Below are positions 1 to 7,854 of a stretch of DNA of 17,379 nt, one piece after another. Source of the DNA: Burkholderiaceae bacterium (GTDB taxonomy: Bacteria; Pseudomonadota; Gammaproteobacteria; Burkholderiales; Burkholderiaceae); assembly GCA_947461805.1 (NCBI GenBank), contig CANHMJ010000015.1:1-17379 (forward strand), read 5' to 3'. The stretch's first letter is position 1, and each line of letters starts with the position of its first letter. The translations under genes were made by a program, and so were the position numbers. Below the pieces are notes generated by a model that ran no database searches, was not told where the DNA came from, and saw only the letters and a list, made by a program, of their open reading frames with translations.

Positions 1-932
1 AATAAAAGCGGATCGCCATCCGGCGTCATAAACAAAGCGACAAAGCAACGTGTGCCCACACTACCAATTCCGACTACCTTAACTACCACATCTTTAAGTT
101 GATATCGATCGAATAACACTTTACGATCGTGCGATAGGGAAGTTCGGTAGCTCTCAATGGCTGGTTTGGCACTGGTTTCAATCCATTGTTGATCAAGGTG
201 GTATATCAGCGGCGGATTATCAATTAAATGCTTATCGCCATTGATCTCCGTCGTAATCTTTGGAAACAAGTACTCGGCAACTTGCTTCTCCGCTTTTTTT
301 ATAAGGCTTTCTCGATGTAATTTAGTTGTTTTGTTAGGCGCTTCTTTTGCAAACTTTACCAAGTCTAAGTGTCCGTACCAAACTTCTAATGGGCTTTGCT
401 TCGAATAGGCCCGCATATTTTCACGATAAGACTGAACGCAGGTTTTTGCGATACGTTGCGCGCTGGCCTTACTAAGTTGACTGTCTTCTGCGGCCACCAC
501 AAAGCTAGTTGCTAAGCGCTTAATGTCCCATTCCCAAGGGGCAGGCAAGGTTTCATCAAAGTCATTGATATCAAAAACGAGCTTACGCTCGGGCGTTGCA
601 TAAGCACCGAAATTGAGTAAATGGCAATCGCCACAGGCTTGTACATAAATGCCGCTACTTGGCGTCCTGGACAAATCGTCTGCCATCAATGCAGCAGAGC
701 CCCTCAAAAAACTAAATGGACTAGTCAGCATGCGGCTATAGCGTATCGGAATGAGATCCTCAAGCCGATCCTCGTTGGACCTTTCTAAAACCGCTATGGA
801 GCTAAATCGCTTTGGTCGAGGGGGAACAAGGCGATGGTCTTGTAAAGGGCTGCTGTCTCGTAGCGCCTTGCCCTTCAGCATCACCGAGGTCCGGTCTAAA
901 AAATGGAACTGCTTAAGATTGGATTTGCTCAT
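1..932 (-). CDS. DUF2252 family protein, 3' end beyond the window
   Basis: Reading leftward from an ATG at 932-930, the frame stays open to the window edge, giving 310 full codons; the C-terminal part is missing. The start is bounded by an in-frame TGA at 959-957 and has no clear Shine-Dalgarno sequence. The family signature is clear: RYSRMLTSPFSFLRGSAALM (about residues 64-83), CGDCHLLNFG (100-109) and FDINDFDE (120-127), followed by PWEWDIKRLA. Function is not established. From what I know of the family, DUF2252 is placed near protein-kinase-like and aminoglycoside-phosphotransferase folds. The GDCHxxN element resembles their catalytic loop and DINDFDE their metal-binding aspartates, which would fit a small-molecule or protein kinase; that reading is inference. 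No signal peptide or membrane segment is visible. It diverges from the sugE-like gene across about 215 nt. Confidence 0.85.
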   Translation of the reverse strand, partial: MSKSNLKQFHFLDRTSVMLKGKALRDSSPLQDHRLVPPRPKRFSSIAVLERSNEDRLEDLIPIRYSRMLTSPFSFLRGSAALMADDLSRTPSSGIYVQACGDCHLLNFGAYATPERKLVFDINDFDETLPAPWEWDIKRLATSFVVAAEDSQLSKASAQRIAKTCVQSYRENMRAYSKQSPLEVWYGHLDLVKFAKEAPNKTTKLHRESLIKKAEKQVAEYLFPKITTEINGDKHLIDNPPLIYHLDQQWIETSAKPAIESYRTSLSHDRKVLFDRYQLKDVVVKVVGIGSVGTRCFVALFMTPDGDPLL

Positions 933-1147
933 GTGTTGTATTTGTTGCGAGTAGGATCAGTGCTGCCCGTAATGCATTTCAGTCTAATCAGAACGATCAA
1001 TTGAGTAAATAACTTTATGTCCAGATTTGCAATATATGGCATCGCTAATGGTATAGCCCCGAATAACATAGCTGATATCGGTGATTGCAGCCATACAAGG
1101 CGCTTACTTTTGATACAGTATGTTTTTCTATTCGTTTTTGGCTGAAC

Positions 1148-1462
1148 ATGTACTGGCTATCTCTATTACTGGCAGGCGTTTTCGAAATTGGCTGGCCACT
1201 TGGTCTAAAGCTGTCGAGCAACCCGACTATGAAAATCTGGGGGCTTGCCTTAGCTGGGTCCAGCATGGCAATGAGTGGTTTTTTGCTTTGGTATTCATTA
1301 AAAGGCATCCCTATTGGTACAGCCTATGCGGTATGGACGTCGATTGGTGCTGTTGGTACCTTTGCTATTGGCGTACTTGTTTTTGGTGACCCCAATATTC
1401 CGATCCGCTGGCTCGGTGCGGCCTTGATCTTGCTTGGCGTCATTTTGCTCAAAGTGGGCTAA
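1148..1462 (+). CDS. sugE: SMR-family transporter, SugE/Gdx type (probable guanidinium exporter)
   Basis: The product is 104 residues, the normal length for small multidrug-resistance proteins, with four predicted membrane helices. It carries the essential proton/substrate glutamate at residue 13 in the GVFEIGW motif, and the SugE-subgroup motif GTAYAVWTSIGAVG at 57-70, including Tyr60 and Trp63. The start at 1148 is chosen because the family begins about 12 residues before this Glu; an upstream in-frame ATG at 1085 would add 21 residues that do not look like the family. Characterised members of this subgroup exchange protons for guanidinium across the inner membrane as antiparallel dimers, so guanidinium export is the likely role. 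The Shine-Dalgarno is weak. I see no recognisable guanidine riboswitch upstream. The gene is monocistronic, ending at a hairpin and T-run. Confidence 0.9.
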   Translation: MYWLSLLLAGVFEIGWPLGLKLSSNPTMKIWGLALAGSSMAMSGFLLWYSLKGIPIGTAYAVWTSIGAVGTFAIGVLVFGDPNIPIRWLGAALILLGVILLKVG

Positions 1463-1463
1463 T

Positions 1464-1486
1464 GAGGCGAGTTAGTCGCTTTTTTT
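1464..1486 (+). terminator. Rho-independent terminator candidate after sugE
   Basis: Just after the sugE stop codon, GCGA (1467-1470) pairs with TCGC (1476-1479) around a 5-nt loop. A G-T wobble and an A-T pair extend the stem, and seven T follow (1480-1486). The stem is short but the layout is typical. It would end sugE transcription before the convergent FAD/NAD(P) gene. On the minus strand there is no matching T-run, so it is probably one-directional. Confidence 0.6.
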
Positions 1487-1502
1487 GTATTGCATTGCTT
1501 TT

Positions 1503-2843
1503 TTAGATGCTTGCCTTGGCCTGAATTTGTGCAGCCAACTGCTCGGCTTGCTTCGAAATTGTACTTGCGGCAATGACATCGCCCAAACTACCCATTGTTG
1601 CTGGGCCCAGCATCCATAGATTATTCCAGGCCTGCAGATTTGGCTTAAGTACATTGAGGTTTGTATCGACGGCGATTGCGGTGCCCAGAGGGTCCGGGAT
1701 CGCAATCGCATCGGCGATCAGTTTGTTGAGAAATAAGTCTGTTCCAACGCCAGTGCAGTTAATAATTCGCTCGGCCTGAATGCTTTGGCCATTGTTCAGC
1801 TGTACCGTTATTGCGCTCACCGAAGACTCTACTTGCTTTGCCCGCCCCAGTAAAAACTGGATTTGATGATTTGCTTTGAGCTGCTCATATGCTTTTATTG
1901 TTTGCGGGGAGGCGCGAAACCGATACAAAGACCATGCCCATCCTAAGCGCTTAAACACAATTTGACGTTGATGCGGTGTAAATTGTTGCCAAATCGCGTT
2001 TAAGTTTGGTCTTAATTCTTCCCAAGCGTTCTGCCATTCCGTACTTGTTGCTGGTGCCTGCGGCAAGTAGTGGCGCATAAATCGGAGTAGTCTTGCTGGA
2101 CTTAATTTCTCAGGCCAGTTCGGCTGCTTTTGGCGAGCCCATTGCGCCTGTGTTGGGGGGAATACGGGTCGCGGCCCCACCACTGTAATAAGGCCGCGAT
2201 GCCCCTGCGCAGCTAATGCATAAATTGCATCTAACGCAGTGAGGCCTCCACCAAGCAGCACGATGCGCTCCTCTGCGCCAATAGATGAGAGGTAGTGCCC
2301 TGTCCATGGATTTTCGATCATTCGTGCAGAGGCTTGTTCTCCGCCCCCTGTCTGTATAGGGCATGGCCAGGTTGGCGGCGAATTACCAGTTGCAATAATG
2401 GCGTTCTCTGCATAGATAACACCGCCATCAGCGGTATCTAACTTCCATAAGCCATGCGCTTGATTGAGAGCGCGTGCCTTGCTTTGTATGCGCTGAATTT
2501 TATCGAACCCTACTTCTGCGCCAATGAGTTCGGAAATATAGCGCCCAAAATCGGCGCGGCGATAAAAAAATCCCGCACTTGTTTTTGCTTCAGGGTCATC
2601 CAAGCTTGCTTCGGCCCAGCGCGCAAAATGCAAGGGGTCTTCTGAGAAAACAATAGGCAAATCTTCGCGCACATTAAGCCGAAAGAATGGACTTGCACAA
2701 CCATAGGCGTTGCCTTTGCCCAAGGATCCACTCCCCATGATGGTGAGCGAGTCTGCTGCAATGCCCTTGCGTAAGAGATGTATGGCCGTAACTGCAGCGG
2801 CAAAGCCATCACCAATAATTACGAGCTTTTTTTTATCCTGCAT
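1503..2843 (-). CDS. FAD/NAD(P)-binding protein (NAD_binding_9 type), putative oxidoreductase
   Basis: The product is 446 residues. A Rossmann nucleotide-binding motif opens the protein (LVIIGDGFAAA, 7-17). Then comes the family signature GKGNAYG...FRLNVRED...DPLHFARWA (about 42-77) and YRRADFGRYISELI (94-107). A second dinucleotide site, VLLGGGLTALDA (195-206), and a C-terminal INCTG...LGDVIAAST region match flavoprotein folds. This resembles the uncharacterised E. coli YdhS-type group. Substrate and electron acceptor are unknown. No signal peptide is seen. The gene lies 74 nt downstream of the response-regulator gene on the same strand and may be the last gene of that operon. A run of eight A sits in codons 3-6. 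The start is supported by the Rossmann fold beginning at once after it. Confidence 0.85.
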   Translation of the reverse strand: MQDKKKLVIIGDGFAAAVTAIHLLRKGIAADSLTIMGSGSLGKGNAYGCASPFFRLNVREDLPIVFSEDPLHFARWAEASLDDPEAKTSAGFFYRRADFGRYISELIGAEVGFDKIQRIQSKARALNQAHGLWKLDTADGGVIYAENAIIATGNSPPTWPCPIQTGGGEQASARMIENPWTGHYLSSIGAEERIVLLGGGLTALDAIYALAAQGHRGLITVVGPRPVFPPTQAQWARQKQPNWPEKLSPARLLRFMRHYLPQAPATSTEWQNAWEELRPNLNAIWQQFTPHQRQIVFKRLGWAWSLYRFRASPQTIKAYEQLKANHQIQFLLGRAKQVESSVSAITVQLNNGQSIQAERIINCTGVGTDLFLNKLIADAIAIPDPLGTAIAVDTNLNVLKPNLQAWNNLWMLGPATMGSLGDVIAASTISKQAEQLAAQIQAKASI

Positions 2844-2899
2844 TATTTTCTAAAAAGGCCTTGCTTATATTTCATGCCCATTACGCCGCCTTTACTCAC
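2843..2899 (-). CDS. possible 18-residue leader ORF ahead of the FAD/NAD(P) gene
   Basis: A GTG at 2899 opens a frame of 18 codons that reads SKGGVMGMKYKQGLFRK after its first residue. It ends in a TAA whose last A is the first base of the next gene's ATG (TAATG). It sits directly behind the response-regulator stop. Such a stop-start overlap is typical of translational coupling. There is no Shine-Dalgarno before the GTG, and ORFs this short arise by chance, so it may be nothing. The rest of this 74-nt gap shows no terminator or clear promoter. Confidence 0.2.
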   Translation of the reverse strand: MSKGGVMGMKYKQGLFRK

Positions 2900-2917
2900 C
2901 GACTGAATTAAGCTGAG

Positions 2918-3619
2918 TTACTGCTTGATTGGCGGGGACTCTGGCACTGCTTCGCCCTTACTTTTAGTAGCATCCACGCCAAGCGCCTTGAGTTTGCGGT
3001 ACAAGTGCGTGCGCTCAAGCCCGGTGTATTCTGAGATGCGAGTCATGCTTCCGCTCATGATTTGCATCTGATGCTCAAAATAGGCTTTTTCAAAGAGGTC
3101 TCTTGCCTCGCGCAAAGGCAGATCAAAATACATCTTGGCAATGCCGCTAATATATTCGCCCTGCGGCGGCGCTGAAGTAACTACCTGCTTTAATTCAGCC
3201 GCGGGCTTTGATGATGGCAATATTGCTGCCGCCTCTTCGATCTGCATCTGTTTTGGCGCACTTTCGAGCGCCTTATTTACTGTCTTTAGCAGTTTTTGCA
3301 GTGCAATTGGCTTTTCTAAAAAATTAAGGGCGCCAATGCGGGTTGCCTCCACTGCTGTATCAATCGTGGCATGGCCAGACATCATCACTACCGGCATGGT
3401 GAGCTGCCCGGTATTGGACCACTCTTTAAGCAGAGTGATGCCGTCCGTGTCGGGCATCCAAATATCCAAGAGAACCAAATCGGGCCGCATTTGCTCTCGT
3501 ACTGTTCGCGCCTGTATCGCGCTTTCTGCCGTATACACGGTATGGCCCTCATCCGTCAGAATCTCATTGAGAAGCTCACGAATGCCCATTTCATCGTCAA
3601 CCACCAAAATACTCGCCAT
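2918..3619 (-). CDS. response regulator, NtrX-like receiver plus Fis-type HTH, no AAA+ domain
   Basis: The product is 233 residues. An N-terminal receiver domain (about 1-118) has the acidic pair Asp8/Asp9, phospho-acceptor Asp52 (LLDIWMPD), Ser81 in MMSGH and Lys103 in EKP. After a low-complexity linker (about 119-165), residues 167-214 match the C-terminal DNA-binding domain of NtrX: DLPLREARDLFEKAYFEHQ, then an HTH ending in ERTHLYRKLKALGV. The sigma-54-interacting AAA+ ATPase domain that normally lies between these in NtrX is absent; there are no Walker motifs or GAFTGA loop. It should therefore bind DNA when phosphorylated by the adjacent kinase but cannot itself open a sigma-54 promoter. 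Its ATG is 2 nt behind the kinase stop, with a GAGG 10 nt upstream inside the kinase gene, so the pair is translated together. Confidence 0.9.
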   Translation of the reverse strand: MASILVVDDEMGIRELLNEILTDEGHTVYTAESAIQARTVREQMRPDLVLLDIWMPDTDGITLLKEWSNTGQLTMPVVMMSGHATIDTAVEATRIGALNFLEKPIALQKLLKTVNKALESAPKQMQIEEAAAILPSSKPAAELKQVVTSAPPQGEYISGIAKMYFDLPLREARDLFEKAYFEHQMQIMSGSMTRISEYTGLERTHLYRKLKALGVDATKSKGEAVPESPPIKQ

Positions 3620-3621
3620 GG

Positions 3622-5922
3622 CTACGCTGCCTCTTTCGCTAGATTCATAAACAAAATAGACACCTGTGCGCCCAGTACTGCATCCCCTTGCATTCGATTC
3701 CGAATCTCAATTTTTGCACCATGATCATCCACAATTTTTTTCACCACCGCCAGGCCCAAACCCGTACCCTTCATTTTTGTTGTGACATAAGGCTCAAAAG
3801 CTCTTGCCAGTATCTTAGCTGGAAATCCCGTTCCCGAGTCAGCAATACTAAATCGCACCGCTTTTTGCATCACACCATTGGCCTGTTTGTAGGGTACTGC
3901 TTCGGTTGAAATGACGACAGACGCCCCGGTGCGTTGACCCTCTAAGGTCGAGTCTTGAGCGTTCTGTAAGAGATTATGAATCACTTGGCGCAGTTGTGTA
4001 GGGTCGCCTAATATATCTGGGCAAGCTAAATCGAGCGATACTTCCATGGGGCTACCCTCATACAGCACCAGAATTTCCTGAATTAGCTGATTAATCGAAA
4101 CTGCTCGCAACTGTGGCGCAGGCGTCTTTGCGAAGTCCCGAAAATCATTCACCATCTGCTTCATTGCTTCTACTTGGCCAATGATGGTAGCAGTGCTCCG
4201 GTTCATTATTTCTTCTTGCTCAGGACTTACTTTACCTGCCAGCTTTTGCTGAAGCCGCTCGGCGGACAGCTGGATTGGGGTAAGCGGATTTTTAATTTCA
4301 TGGGCTAGGCGGCGCGCAACCTCACTCCATGCTATTGAGCGCTGTGCCGTAACCACATCGGTGATGTCATCAAACACAATCATATTGAGCCCTGGGGCTA
4401 GCTCTGTACCGCGCACAAAAATAGTGACGCCAAGCTCTTGATCAAACTCACTGCTTGCATGCAGCTGAATTTGTTTTTGCCATACCCGAGCGCCAATCTG
4501 GGGCGCCTCCTCTGTGGCGGGCAAATCCCGGACCGCTTTTGGCCCGACCGTCATTTGCATGGCAGCAAATCCCTCTTTTACCGCTGCTTCAAATTCAGCC
4601 AAAGCAGGAATTTGGCTCAGCGCTTTGCCGGTGAGCTGGGTTAGGTCGTGCCTAAAAATAGTGTCGGCGCCAGCATTGCTCGAAACCAACTTGAAGTCAT
4701 CATCAAAAATGCAGACCCCGGCCGTTAAATTACTTAACACCGTCTCCAAAAATGATTTGGATTCCTGCAGCGAGGTTCGAGTATCGGCCAGCTGCCGTGT
4801 CATAACATTAAATTGACGCGTCAACATTCCCAATTCATCGCCTGTATCCAGTTCCGGCTTAGGGGAAAGATCGCCCTGCGCAACTGCCTGCGTTCCGCGC
4901 AGCAGCATGAGCAATGGGCGTGCCAACTGCCTGCCCAGCAACAGGGCCAAAGTGACTGCTACAAATAAGGCAAAAAAGAGGGTGAGCGTAAGGGTGCCGA
5001 TGTACATTTGGCGAAGGCCCGTTCGACCTAAGGATTTTTCTTGGTAATCGCTATAAGCCGCCTGCACAGCGAGCGTATTTTTAGTAATCTGATCCGGAAC
5101 CCGTTTGATCAGCTGCAAGTACCAGAGCTCGCGCTGATACTGCAGACTAAGCCCAAAGCCTTGGCCGCTACCCGACTTTTCTTTTACGAGCGGAATGACC
5201 GCCTTTAATCGATAGTCCTGTGAGCCCTGTAACTCTTCTATAAAGCCAACGCCATTGACTTTGTTGGCCTGGCTCATGATCTCTGCGCTTGGCGCCACCG
5301 CCATGCTTGATGCCACGCTGGATGATGCCGTAGCAACTACGGCTTGCCGCGCATTGAAAATGGTAATTTCTTGAATGCCAAACTGATCGCGCATGCGGGA
5401 AAGCAATAAGGTTAACTCTGCTGGGCTAGCCTGATTTGGAATACGCTGCACTTGATCAGCAACAATGCGGCCCTCGTCTTGTAACTCTTGCAAGGAAGCG
5501 CTTAATGTTGCGCGCCCCAGCTCGAGTCCAGCCTCTAAGGCTGACTCCACCTTCACATCAAACCACGTATCAATGCTGCGCGACACGAACTGCAAGGACA
5601 CGCCATACAGAATCAGGCCGGGGACCACACCGACGAGACCAAAAATCATCGCAAGCTTAGCAATCAAGCGCGTGCCGAAACGGCCTTTTTTCCAGCGAAT
5701 GGTAATCACGACGACCAAAATCACGATCACCAGTAGCAAACAAACACCAACCACCAAATTGGCGGCGTAAAGCCAAATAAAGTAATTATCAAAAAAGGTG
5801 GTGTTTGAGGTGGCAGTGGACAACAGCACCAACAAAGCAAGCGCAAAAATGCCCGTGGCGGCAGTTGCTATTGGAAGCGCGCGGCGCTTCCATGCGGGCC
5901 TATCGAAACGAAACAAGCTCAT
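3622..5922 (-). CDS. ntrY: NtrY-like membrane sensor histidine kinase
   Basis: The product is 766 residues. Three hydrophobic segments lie near the N-terminus (about 15-37, 48-75, 88-110). An extracytoplasmic region (about 111-306) is followed by a fourth helix (307-330). A HAMP linker (about 330-383), a PAS-like domain (about 388-525), a HisKA domain with phospho-acceptor His541 in LAHEIKNPLTPIQLSAERL, and a HATPase domain follow. The ATPase has the N box HNLLQNAQDS, the G1 box DSGTGF (695-700) and the G2 box GTGLGL (719-724). This is the domain order of NtrY. It should autophosphorylate and pass phosphate to the regulator encoded 2 nt downstream. The signal is unknown; in other bacteria NtrYX systems respond to nitrogen or redox state or control envelope functions, and nothing here decides between these. 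No key residue is missing. Confidence 0.9.
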   Translation of the reverse strand: MSLFRFDRPAWKRRALPIATAATGIFALALLVLLSTATSNTTFFDNYFIWLYAANLVVGVCLLLVIVILVVVITIRWKKGRFGTRLIAKLAMIFGLVGVVPGLILYGVSLQFVSRSIDTWFDVKVESALEAGLELGRATLSASLQELQDEGRIVADQVQRIPNQASPAELTLLLSRMRDQFGIQEITIFNARQAVVATASSSVASSMAVAPSAEIMSQANKVNGVGFIEELQGSQDYRLKAVIPLVKEKSGSGQGFGLSLQYQRELWYLQLIKRVPDQITKNTLAVQAAYSDYQEKSLGRTGLRQMYIGTLTLTLFFALFVAVTLALLLGRQLARPLLMLLRGTQAVAQGDLSPKPELDTGDELGMLTRQFNVMTRQLADTRTSLQESKSFLETVLSNLTAGVCIFDDDFKLVSSNAGADTIFRHDLTQLTGKALSQIPALAEFEAAVKEGFAAMQMTVGPKAVRDLPATEEAPQIGARVWQKQIQLHASSEFDQELGVTIFVRGTELAPGLNMIVFDDITDVVTAQRSIAWSEVARRLAHEIKNPLTPIQLSAERLQQKLAGKVSPEQEEIMNRSTATIIGQVEAMKQMVNDFRDFAKTPAPQLRAVSINQLIQEILVLYEGSPMEVSLDLACPDILGDPTQLRQVIHNLLQNAQDSTLEGQRTGASVVISTEAVPYKQANGVMQKAVRFSIADSGTGFPAKILARAFEPYVTTKMKGTGLGLAVVKKIVDDHGAKIEIRNRMQGDAVLGAQVSILFMNLAKEAA

Positions 5923-5932
5923 TTTAAGATGC

Positions 5933-6523
5933 TCACTCTTGGCGCTTCAATACAGATTGCGCATCTGGCGTAAACGTAAAACGAGTCCAATCGCTAGAAA
6001 CATTCCATGTTTTATTGTTGAGTGCGTTGACTTGAAATGGCTTGGGTAGCTTACTCAAATCAAGGCTCATACGGAGCGCCGCCGAATAAGGCTTGCTGGG
6101 GTCGATGCCTGGCCCATCAATCACGCGCCAGCCGCCAATGCTCCCAACGACCTGCAATGCCTCTGCAATCGTTTGAGCGGTGAAAGTGAGGCCGCCAGAG
6201 GCAATACGGAACTGCTTCGTTAAGGGTTGATAGGAGAGCCTGGTTTGCCGCAATGCCAAAACGGGTCGCTCATCAAACCAATACCACCGTGATCGGGTTA
6301 ACTCAAATTCGGTCTGAAAGTGCAGCACCACCCCTTTTTGAATTGCATCCTCGAGTCCGGGTGATAGCTCAATCTGAAAAGCGGCATTTAAAAACCATTC
6401 GGAGTCTACGCGCTCAAGCTCAAAAAACTTGACCTTAATGCCTTCTGCATTTACGGCTGGGGCCAGCACAAGGCCCATCAGCACAATTGCAGATAGAAAG
6501 AGTTGCTTAAGCCGCTGGGTCAT
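5933..6523 (-). CDS. DUF4390 family exported protein
   Basis: The product is 196 residues with a classic signal peptide: basic start MTQRLKQ, hydrophobic core FLSAIVLMGLVLAP, likely cleavage near VNA-EG (about residue 27). The mature part carries the DUF4390 pattern: LEDAIQKGVVLHFQTEFELT, RSRWYWFDE, LSYQPLTKQFRIASGG, and LPKPFQVNAL near the C-terminus. Function is unknown; a periplasmic location is inferred. Its ATG overlaps the rsmB stop in ATGA (6523-6520), and its stop is 10 nt before the sensor-kinase ATG. As I recall, DUF4390 commonly lies between rsmB and ntrY in betaproteobacteria. Together with its predicted location this makes it a candidate accessory to the kinase's periplasmic sensing, though that is a guess. 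Confidence 0.88.
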   Translation of the reverse strand: MTQRLKQLFLSAIVLMGLVLAPAVNAEGIKVKFFELERVDSEWFLNAAFQIELSPGLEDAIQKGVVLHFQTEFELTRSRWYWFDERPVLALRQTRLSYQPLTKQFRIASGGLTFTAQTIAEALQVVGSIGGWRVIDGPGIDPSKPYSAALRMSLDLSKLPKPFQVNALNNKTWNVSSDWTRFTFTPDAQSVLKRQE

Positions 6524-7854
6524 GGCCCATTCTTTTTAAAGAGAGCATAGTAAAAACCGTCGTGCAGTTGACCAGGCAGTATTTGTCCGGGCGCATCTAA
6601 TCGTAACGCATTCTGGTGCCCCGCCATAAACCATTCTGCCTGGTCTTTGCCCTCTTCTGGAAAAATAGAGCAAGTGATATAGAGTAGTAATCCGCCTTCC
6701 TTCAGTACACGCCAACCGGCCTCCAATAAAGTACGCTGACGTCCTTGCAACCCGGCAATGTCATCTGCACGGCGCAAAAAAGGAATGTCGGGATGCCGAC
6801 TCACGATTCCGGAAGCGGAGCACGGCGCATCAATCAGTACTTTGTCAAAGGGTTTTTTATCCCACCAGGCGAGCAACGCAGCATCGGCGGCAATGCATTC
6901 GACTGTTTGCCTGGGCGCAGCGCTTAGCTTCAAGCGACTAAAGGTCTCACTCACGCGCCTTAATCGCTCTCGATCTACGTCAATTGCCACTAGATCGATA
7001 TCTGCACACTCCAGCAAGTGGGCGGCTTTGCCCCCGGGTGCAGCACACATGTCAAGAACGCGCTCGCCTGTCATCGGACGAAGGAGTGTGGCCGCAAGCT
7101 GTGCTCCCGCATCCTGAACCGAAACCAGTCCATCAAAAAATCCCGGGATGCTCGCAACAGGTATCGGTTCTTTAATTACCAAGGCAGCATCCAGCAGGAT
7201 ATTAGCAACCTGCTTTATTGGTTCGGCCTCGATCTGTGCGGTCTGCAATACCGCGGCGTAATCGGCAAGGGAAATTGCGCGCAGATTGACGCGCAGGGTT
7301 AGTGGGGGGCGCAGCGATTGTTGTAAACAAATGGATTGCCACCCCTTCGGGTAATTTTTTTTCAGATTAGCAATCCACCAAGGCGGAAAATACGACTCAC
7401 CAACGCTGTTATGGTCTGGTCGTTTCGCGCCCTGGGCATCTAAGGCAGCGCTAACTTTTCGCAGCACTGCATTCATCAAACCCTTGGCATACATCGTTTC
7501 ATCGTATTGGCCGCATGCGCTTACGGACTCATTGACGATGGTGTGGGTTGCATAGCCTTTTTTAGCGACAACAGTGCGGTCCAGCAAAAGTGTAATTGCT
7601 ACTGCTAAGACGTGCTCCACTGGCTTGCTTGGTGGCTTTGGCACGAACTCCTTTATCAGCGCATGCGAACGCGTCCAGCGACGAAAGGTATCAAAAGTAA
7701 TACTTTGAACGATGGGTCGCTCTTGCGGCTCTAGCTCTTCTAGAACGTGGGTCAAGGACCTACCCGATATGACTTCGCCAATGGCCTGTGCCGCAATCGT
7801 GATCGCCTGCGATAAGGGCAGATTTTGGGGCTGTGCTTTTGACGGCATCACCAT
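6520..7854 (-). CDS. rsmB: 16S rRNA (cytosine967-C5)-methyltransferase RsmB
   Basis: The product is 444 residues, the usual RsmB length. An N-terminal NusB-like RNA-binding region (about 10-145) is followed by an S-adenosylmethionine methyltransferase domain. The SAM site is LDMCAAPGGKAAHLLE (about 267-282), motif IV is DAPCSASG with the release cysteine at about 345, and motif VI is TCSIFPEEG with the nucleophile cysteine at about 395. Both catalytic cysteines are present. It methylates C967 of 16S rRNA during small-subunit assembly. I chose the ATG at 7854 because AGGG lies 5 nt upstream. A TTG at 7875 extends the frame by 7 codons to an in-frame TGA, and an ATG at 7848 is also possible. 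It is followed by the DUF4390 gene with an ATGA overlap. Confidence 0.93.
   Translation of the reverse strand: MVMPSKAQPQNLPLSQAITIAAQAIGEVISGRSLTHVLEELEPQERPIVQSITFDTFRRWTRSHALIKEFVPKPPSKPVEHVLAVAITLLLDRTVVAKKGYATHTIVNESVSACGQYDETMYAKGLMNAVLRKVSAALDAQGAKRPDHNSVGESYFPPWWIANLKKNYPKGWQSICLQQSLRPPLTLRVNLRAISLADYAAVLQTAQIEAEPIKQVANILLDAALVIKEPIPVASIPGFFDGLVSVQDAGAQLAATLLRPMTGERVLDMCAAPGGKAAHLLECADIDLVAIDVDRERLRRVSETFSRLKLSAAPRQTVECIAADAALLAWWDKKPFDKVLIDAPCSASGIVSRHPDIPFLRRADDIAGLQGRQRTLLEAGWRVLKEGGLLLYITCSIFPEEGKDQAEWFMAGHQNALRLDAPGQILPGQLHDGFYYALFKKNGP

Noticed and set aside
751..954. 67-codon plus-strand frame at the left edge
   Set aside because: It is antisense to the start of the DUF2252 gene, whose family motifs are plain on the minus strand.
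3135..3650. 171-codon open frame antisense to the response regulator
   Set aside because: The opposite strand encodes a clear receiver plus HTH protein; the antisense translation is low in structure and resembles no family.
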